Origin: Clostridia bacterium
Lineage (GTDB): Bacteria; CBDUZB01; JAGLHV01
Length of the DNA: 19,630 nucleotides
NCBI GenBank assembly: GCA_030595925.1
Contig: JAUVLC010000044.1
Coordinates: forward strand, 1-19,630
Reading direction: 5' to 3'
Below are positions 15,056-19,630 of the stretch, one piece after another; positions within the stretch are counted from its first letter, which is position 1, and every line of letters begins with the position of its first letter. The notes under the pieces are model-generated. The model had not been told where the DNA came from. It saw only the letters and a program-made list of their open reading frames with translations, and searched no databases. A program made the position numbers and the translations under genes.

Positions 15056-17455
15056 TTAACACATTTTGTTCCTATTAACTCCAGACTGCCTTTTTCTTCT
15101 TTCTGTCAATTTGTTTCCCAATGCTACCTGTAAAACTTCATCCATATTTTTAACCAAAACAAACTTCATTTTTTTTTGTATATTTTTTGGGATTTCTTCC
15201 ATGTCCTTCTCGTTTTCAAAGGGTAGTACTACTATTTTCATTCCTAAACGATGTGCCGCCAATATTTTCTCTTTTAACCCACCAACAGGAAAGACTTTTC
15301 CCCTCAAGGTAATTTCTCCCGTCATTGCCACATTTTTTTTAACAGGAATTCCGGTTAAAGCGGAAACTAACGCCGAAGCAATAACAATACCGGCAGAAGG
15401 CCCATCCTTAGGAATGGCTCCTTCAGGAACATGAATATGTATTTCCTTATCGTGATAGAAATCGGAAACTAATCCCAATCGTTGAGTATTAGCACGAACA
15501 TAGGAAAGAGCTGCTTTTGCCGATTCCTGCATTACTTCCCCTAATTTGCCGGTCAAAGTTAAAGAACCTTTTCCATTCATTACAGAAACTTCTATCGGAA
15601 GGGTATCCCCCCCCACCTCCGTCCAGGCTAAACCGGTAGCAACTCCAATTTCATTCTCTTCCCTACCATTATGGGAATACTTAGGAATACCTAAATAATC
15701 GTGTAAATTCTTACCGGTAATTTGGATCCTTTCTTTTTTCCCTTCACTTACCAACTCCTTAGCTACTTTACGGCAAATATTAGCAATCTCCCTTTCCAAA
15801 TTCCTTACCCCCGCTTCCCGGGTATAATCAAAAACAACTTTTTCCATCGCCTTATCATTAATAGCCAGATTATCACCGGTCAAACCATTTTCTTTTGTCT
15901 GTTTGGGAAATAAAAACATTTTAGCTATTTTTACCTTCTCTTCAACGGTATATCCGGGAAAACGAATAATTTCCATCCTGTCCCGAAGAGAAAGAGGAAT
16001 AGAATAAAGGGTATTGGCAGTAGTAATAAACATTACATCCGAGAGATCAAAATCCACCTCTAAGTAGTGATCGGAAAAAGTATTATTTTGTTCCGGATCT
16101 AAAACCTCCAATAATGCCGCTGCCGGATCTCCCCTAAAATCACTACCTAATTTATCTATTTCGTCCAGCAAAAAAACAGGATTTTTCGATTTTACTTTTT
16201 TTATGGATTGGATAATTCTACCGGGTAAGGCTCCAATATAAGTCCTTCTATGTCCGCGAATTTCTGCTTCATCGCGCATCCCTCCCAGAGACATACGCAC
16301 AAACTTTCTACCTAATGCCCGGGAAATAGATCTTCCTAAAGAAGTTTTTCCTGTCCCGGGAGGACCCACAAAACACAATATAGGACCTTTTAATCTTTTA
16401 GTCAACTTACATACTGCCAAATACTGCAGAATTCTTTCTTTGGCTTTATCTAAACCATAATGATCTTCATCCAAAATTTTTTGCGCTCTTTTTATCTCTA
16501 AATTATCCTCTGTTTTTATTTCCCATGGAAGATTAATTAAGCAGTCCAAATATGTTCTAATTACTGTAGCTTCCGGAGAAAAAGGAGGCATTTTTTCCAA
16601 ACGCAATAATTCTTTTCCTATTATTCCTTCCGCCTCTTTACTTACTTTAGCCTGCTTCATTTTAGCCCTTAATTCATCTATCTCCTTAGAATATTCATCT
16701 TTCTGCTTTAATTCTTTTTGAATTGCTTTCATTTGTTCGGTTAAATAATATTCTTTTTGAGATTTTTCAATTTGATTGCGTACCCTCCCCTGAATTTTTT
16801 TCTCAATTGACAAAATCTCATTTTCGGAAATTAATATTTTAACCAATTTTTCAAGCCGTTCCTCCACATTAATAGCTTCGATAATTTCCTGTTTATCTTT
16901 TAATTTCACCAACAGTGAAGAAATAACTACGTCTGCCAACCTGCCGGGTTCTGAAATATTCATTGCCGAAAGAACCGCTTCAAAAGGAACACGCTGATTT
17001 AATTTAACATATTGCTCAAACAAAGCAAGTACACTCCTCATTAATGCTTTTATTCCAGGGGATACTGTTTCCTTTTTTGTAAAAATCTCAATCTCTACTT
17101 CAACATATTGCTCATCGTTAACATTAAAATCCAACAATTTCGCACGACGAACCCCTTCCACCAATATCTTCAACGTACCATCCGGCATTTTCAACAATTG
17201 CAAAATTTCAGCCACACACCCCACAGAGTACAGGTCTTCTTTCCCCGGATCCTCTGTTTGAATCTTTTTCTGAACCCCTAAAAAAACAAGATGATTTTCT
17301 GCCATTGCTTTTTCCAAAGCTCTTATAGACTTATCTCTGCCCACAGCTAAAGGAATCATCATATAAGGGAAAACTACTATATCCCTCACTGCTAATAACG
17401 GCAATTTGCTGGGAATAATAACGTTTTTAGAAACATTTTGTTCGGTAAGTGTCAT
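15056..17455 (-). CDS. lon: ATP-dependent protease Lon
   Basis: Lon degrades damaged proteins and short-lived regulators in the cytosol. The 799-residue protein has the usual order: N-terminal substrate domain (about 15-210, [16 protein letters not shown]), a coiled-coil linker (about 215-290), AAA+ module with Walker [10 protein letters not shown] (364-372) and Walker B FLLDEID with D431-E432, sensor segments, and the protease domain. The Ser-Lys dyad is S687 (PKDGPSAGI) and K730 (GGLKEK), 43 residues apart as in the E. coli enzyme, so it is active by motif. The start ATG overlaps the clpX stop by four bases (ATGA), showing translational coupling. No CIRCE-type heat-shock operator was seen upstream of the operon. 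Confidence 0.97.
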   Translation of the reverse strand: MTLTEQNVSKNVIIPSKLPLLAVRDIVVFPYMMIPLAVGRDKSIRALEKAMAENHLVFLGVQKKIQTEDPGKEDLYSVGCVAEILQLLKMPDGTLKILVEGVRRAKLLDFNVNDEQYVEVEIEIFTKKETVSPGIKALMRSVLALFEQYVKLNQRVPFEAVLSAMNISEPGRLADVVISSLLVKLKDKQEIIEAINVEERLEKLVKILISENEILSIEKKIQGRVRNQIEKSQKEYYLTEQMKAIQKELKQKDEYSKEIDELRAKMKQAKVSKEAEGIIGKELLRLEKMPPFSPEATVIRTYLDCLINLPWEIKTEDNLEIKRAQKILDEDHYGLDKAKERILQYLAVCKLTKRLKGPILCFVGPPGTGKTSLGRSISRALGRKFVRMSLGGMRDEAEIRGHRRTYIGALPGRIIQSIKKVKSKNPVFLLDEIDKLGSDFRGDPAAALLEVLDPEQNNTFSDHYLEVDFDLSDVMFITTANTLYSIPLSLRDRMEIIRFPGYTVEEKVKIAKMFLFPKQTKENGLTGDNLAINDKAMEKVVFDYTREAGVRNLEREIANICRKVAKELVSEGKKERIQITGKNLHDYLGIPKYSHNGREENEIGVATGLAWTEVGGDTLPIEVSVMNGKGSLTLTGKLGEVMQESAKAALSYVRANTQRLGLVSDFYHDKEIHIHVPEGAIPKDGPSAGIVIASALVSALTGIPVKKNVAMTGEITLRGKVFPVGGLKEKILAAHRLGMKIVVLPFENEKDMEEIPKNIQKKMKFVLVKNMDEVLQVALGNKLTERRKRQSGVNRNKMC

Positions 17456-18714
17456 GCTGTTTTTTCCACCTTTCTTTCTTTTTGTTTAAAGATTAATTGA
17501 GGTTTTTTATTTTTGGTTATTACATCTTCGTTGATAATACATTGCTGCACATTACATTGCCGGGGTAATTCATACATAATATCCAACATAATTTCTTCCA
17601 TTATAGCTCGCAATCCTCGTGCGCCACTACCTCTTTTCTGCGCTGTTTCCGCAACCCGGGAAACAGCTTCTCCGGTAAAAATAAGCTCTACCCCTTCTAA
17701 AGAAAATATTTTTTTGTATTGTTTTACTAAGGCATTTTTGGGTTTTACCATCACTTCCATTAACATTTTCCGGTCAAGTTCTTCCATGGTTGTAATTACA
17801 GGCAATCTTCCTACCAATTCAGGAATAAGCCCGTATCCTAATAAATCTTCCGGCTGAACATGGGTCAATATTTCTCCTATTTTTTCCTCTTTCCTTTTTT
17901 TTATCTGTGATTCAAATCCTATGCTCTTTTGAACAATCCGTTCCTGAATTGTTTTCTCAATGCCGGCAAATGCTCCACCACAAATAAAAAGAATATTTGA
18001 GGTGTTTACCTTAATATACTCCTGATGCGGATGTTTCCTTCCACCCTGAGGAGGAACATTCGCCACAGTTCCCTCTAAAATTTTCAACAATGCCTGCTGT
18101 ACCCCTTCCCCCGATACATCCCGGGTAATAGACGGTGTTCCTGCTTTACGGGAAATTTTATCTATTTCATCAATATAGATAATTCCTTTTTCTGCTTTTC
18201 GAACATCGTAATCCGCTTTTTGTAAAAGAGACAGAATAATATTTTCTACATCTTCTCCGACATAACCGGCTTCGGTTAAAGTAGTAGCATCGGCAATAGT
18301 AAAAGGGACTTGTAACAATTTAGCCAATGTTTGAGCCAAAAGAGTTTTTCCTGTTCCTGTCGGCCCAATTAACAAAATATTTGATTTTTGTATCTCCACA
18401 TCCTGCTTTTTATTTTCAATCTCAATTCGTTTATAATGGTTATATACAGCTACCGCTAAATTCTTTTTTGCCTTTTCCTGTCCAATAATGTGCTCATCCA
18501 ATATTTTTTTAATCTCATGAGGTTTAAGAACGCTTTTTCTTTTTTCTCTCTTTTTGTCAGTTAATTCTATTTTTTTCAAAAGAGAATAAGAAAGGCGAAC
18601 ACATTCTTCACAAATATAGACACCCTGCCCCCCTACTAATTTTTTCCTCTCTTTCTTTCCTTTCCCACAAAAAATACATTGCAACACTTCTTTAGTTACT
18701 TTAAAATCCGCCAT
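17452..18714 (-). CDS. clpX: ClpXP unfoldase subunit ClpX
   Basis: ClpX is the hexameric AAA+ unfoldase that feeds substrates into ClpP. The 420-residue protein has an N-terminal zinc domain with C13, C16, C35 and C38, Walker A GPTGTGKT (117-124), the pore loop GYVGED (150-155), Walker B IYIDEID (179-185), the RKH loop GGRKHPHQ (224-231), and the ClpP-binding IGF loop (265-267). The sensor-2 segment is [12 protein letters not shown]. The ATG at 18714 has a GAGGG site six bases upstream. It lies 60 bases behind clpP and overlaps lon, the usual clpP-clpX-lon order. Confidence 0.97.
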   Translation of the reverse strand: MADFKVTKEVLQCIFCGKGKKERKKLVGGQGVYICEECVRLSYSLLKKIELTDKKREKRKSVLKPHEIKKILDEHIIGQEKAKKNLAVAVYNHYKRIEIENKKQDVEIQKSNILLIGPTGTGKTLLAQTLAKLLQVPFTIADATTLTEAGYVGEDVENIILSLLQKADYDVRKAEKGIIYIDEIDKISRKAGTPSITRDVSGEGVQQALLKILEGTVANVPPQGGRKHPHQEYIKVNTSNILFICGGAFAGIEKTIQERIVQKSIGFESQIKKRKEEKIGEILTHVQPEDLLGYGLIPELVGRLPVITTMEELDRKMLMEVMVKPKNALVKQYKKIFSLEGVELIFTGEAVSRVAETAQKRGSGARGLRAIMEEIMLDIMYELPRQCNVQQCIINEDVITKNKKPQLIFKQKERKVEKTA

Positions 18715-18774
18715 TTTATCCCTCTGATATAAAACTTAAGTCCTTTTAATTAACAAAATCAAACCAAGCTTATT

Positions 18775-19371
18775 TTATTTTTTACCACTCTTCCTCATTA
18801 CAATGACTTCATCAACAATTCCATATTTTTGGGCTTCCTCTGCACTCATAAAAAAATCCCTATCTGTATCTTTTTCTATCTTTTCTATGGGTTTACCTGT
18901 ATGTCCGGCTAATATTTCATTCAATTTTGCTTTCATACGCATAATTTCCTTTGATTGAATTTCTATATCTGTAGCCTGTCCCTGAGCCCCGCCTAAAGGC
19001 TGATGAATCATAATTCTCGAATGGGGTAAAGCAAATCTCTTTCCCTTTGTCCCCGCCGCAAGTAAGAGAGCTCCCATACTTGCCGCCTGTCCCATACAAA
19101 TGGTAGAAATAGAAGGTTTAATATATTGCATAGTATCATAAACCGCTAACCCGGCAGTTACTATTCCCCCGGGATTATTTATATATAAAAAAATATTTTT
19201 ATCCGGATCCTCTGCCTCTAAAAAAAGCATTTGAGCAATTATCAGATTTGCTACATCGTCATCTATCGGGGTCCCCATAAAAATAATTCTATCTTTGAGC
19301 AGCCTTGAATAAATATCATAGGCTCGTTCTCCCCTTGGACTTTGCTCAACCACCATTGGTACTAAATTCAT
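18775..19371 (-). CDS. clpP: ATP-dependent Clp protease proteolytic subunit ClpP
   Basis: ClpP is the barrel-shaped serine protease that works with ClpX. The protein has 198 residues. The catalytic triad is S98 (GQAASMGA), H123 (IMIHQPLGG) and D172 (DTDRDFF), at the standard spacing; the fold motif LYINNPGG is also present. The ATG at 19371 has GGGGAGG about seven bases upstream. It is the first gene of the clpP-clpX-lon-aminotransferase operon. In many bacteria tig, the trigger factor gene, precedes clpP; here the sequence upstream is an inverted repeat, a dispersed palindrome and the end of a DUF559-like gene. Confidence 0.97.
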   Translation of the reverse strand: MNLVPMVVEQSPRGERAYDIYSRLLKDRIIFMGTPIDDDVANLIIAQMLFLEAEDPDKNIFLYINNPGGIVTAGLAVYDTMQYIKPSISTICMGQAASMGALLLAAGTKGKRFALPHSRIMIHQPLGGAQGQATDIEIQSKEIMRMKAKLNEILAGHTGKPIEKIEKDTDRDFFMSAEEAQKYGIVDEVIVMRKSGKK

Positions 19372-19397
19372 AAAACTACCTCCCCAAACGGAATAGT

Positions 19398-19419
19398 AAT
19401 GTCAAAACTGTTTGACATT
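19398..19419. promoter_or_regulatory. Perfect inverted repeat upstream of clpP, possible operator
   Basis: AATGTCAAA and TTTGACATT form perfect 9-bp arms around a 4-base centre, 27 bases before the clpP start codon. It does not match CIRCE or a CtsR box. It could be an operator for a stress regulator or a hairpin in the clpP leader. The right arm also forms the -35 box of a plus-strand promoter-like sequence. Confidence 0.5.
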
Positions 19420-19439
19420 TAGTTTATAATTTGTATAAT
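19412..19439 (+). promoter_or_regulatory. Promoter-like sequence facing away from clpP
   Basis: Perfect TTGACA (19412-19417) and perfect TATAAT (19434-19439) lie 16 bases apart on the plus strand. It would transcribe antisense to the DUF559-like gene. No plus-strand gene is visible within the remaining 190 bases, so function is uncertain. Confidence 0.4.
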
Positions 19440-19518
19440 TTATTAACGAGAATATTTGTTTGGTTTTGTGTTCTCGTCGTCTCCCCCCTCTTTTTTAAAG
19501 AATGCACTATTCTTTCTT

Positions 19519-19547
19519 CCCCCTTTGAAAAAGGGGGCTAGGGGGAT
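19519..19547. repeat. CCCCCTTT...AAAGGGGG dispersed palindrome
   Basis: CCCCCTTT and AAAGGGGG form a perfect 8-bp hairpin with a 3-base loop, followed by CTAGGGGGA. The minus-strand reading, CCCCCTAGCCCCC then TTTTTCAAAGGGGG, is a pattern I recognise from the intergenic DNA of many bacteria. It lies one base after the stop of the DUF559-like gene. Confidence 0.65.
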
Positions 19548-19548
19548 T

Positions 19549-19630
19549 TTACATTCTTTCTTTTACTGCCTGATAAATCACTTCCATAACAGAATCCAGT
19601 TCTTGCAAAACTTGTAGATTATTAAAACGC
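19549..19630 (-). CDS. DUF559-type endonuclease-like protein, C-terminal end only
   Basis: Twenty-six codons and a TAA stop are visible; the rest lies beyond the right edge. The peptide begins RFNNLQVLQELDSVMEVIYQ and continues AVKERM. It matches the end of DUF559 proteins (Vsr-like restriction-endonuclease fold), which usually close with RFWNxxVLxNLxxVLExI; here the tryptophan after RF is absent. The identification rests on this short tail and should be read with care. It is followed at once by a dispersed palindrome and lies 177 bases upstream of clpP. Confidence 0.6.
   Translation of the reverse strand, partial: RFNNLQVLQELDSVMEVIYQAVKERM

Overview
The window is 19.6 kb of AT-rich bacterial DNA using the standard bacterial code. 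Every protein gene and both tRNAs lie on the minus strand, so the window reads from right to left. The content is mostly housekeeping. Gene families, tRNAs with encoded CCA ends, TTG/GTG starts, and intergenic DNA full of short palindromes and 7-8 base tandem arrays suggest an uncultured candidate-phylum bacterium, perhaps Omnitrophota or a relative. That assignment is an inference from style and gene order, not a measured placement.

Layout, in transcription order from the right edge. (1) The last codons of a DUF559-type endonuclease-like gene, followed by a CCCCCTAGCCCCC-type palindromic repeat and other hairpins. (2) A proteostasis operon, clpP-clpX-lon, with a class V aminotransferase gene (alanine-glyoxylate type) directly behind lon. 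(3) A two-gene ABC exporter (ATPase, permease) and a membrane-anchored TPR protein. (4) tRNA-Lys(UUU) and tRNA-Glu(UUC), with a near-consensus promoter and a strong terminator. (5) A signalling cassette with its own promoter and terminator: two tandem-duplicated CheY/Rcp1-like receiver proteins, a histidine kinase remnant lacking its phospho-accepting histidine region, and a REC-GAF-HD-GYP c-di-GMP phosphodiesterase. (6) A conserved cluster tilS-ftsH-folE-folP-cdaA-(31-residue membrane protein)-pdxJ, covering tRNA-Ile lysidine synthesis, membrane proteolysis, folate synthesis, c-di-AMP synthesis and vitamin B6 synthesis.

The 348 bases between cdaA and folP (1995-2342) hold no gene. They hold a 'TTCGACTTCGCTCAGG' element and a run of heptamer and octamer arrays. 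The first 230 bases hold two GC-rich palindromes and no convincing gene.

I found no clear new defence system, CRISPR array, prophage or integrated element. The items most worth a second look are: a 31-residue protein that looks like the CdaR membrane anchor with all YbbR domains missing, directly behind cdaA; the histidine kinase fused out of its H-box at the end of a duplicated receiver gene; the heptamer arrays, one 14-base unit of which also forms the stop codon of pdxJ; and the DUF559 gene end abutting a dispersed palindromic repeat.
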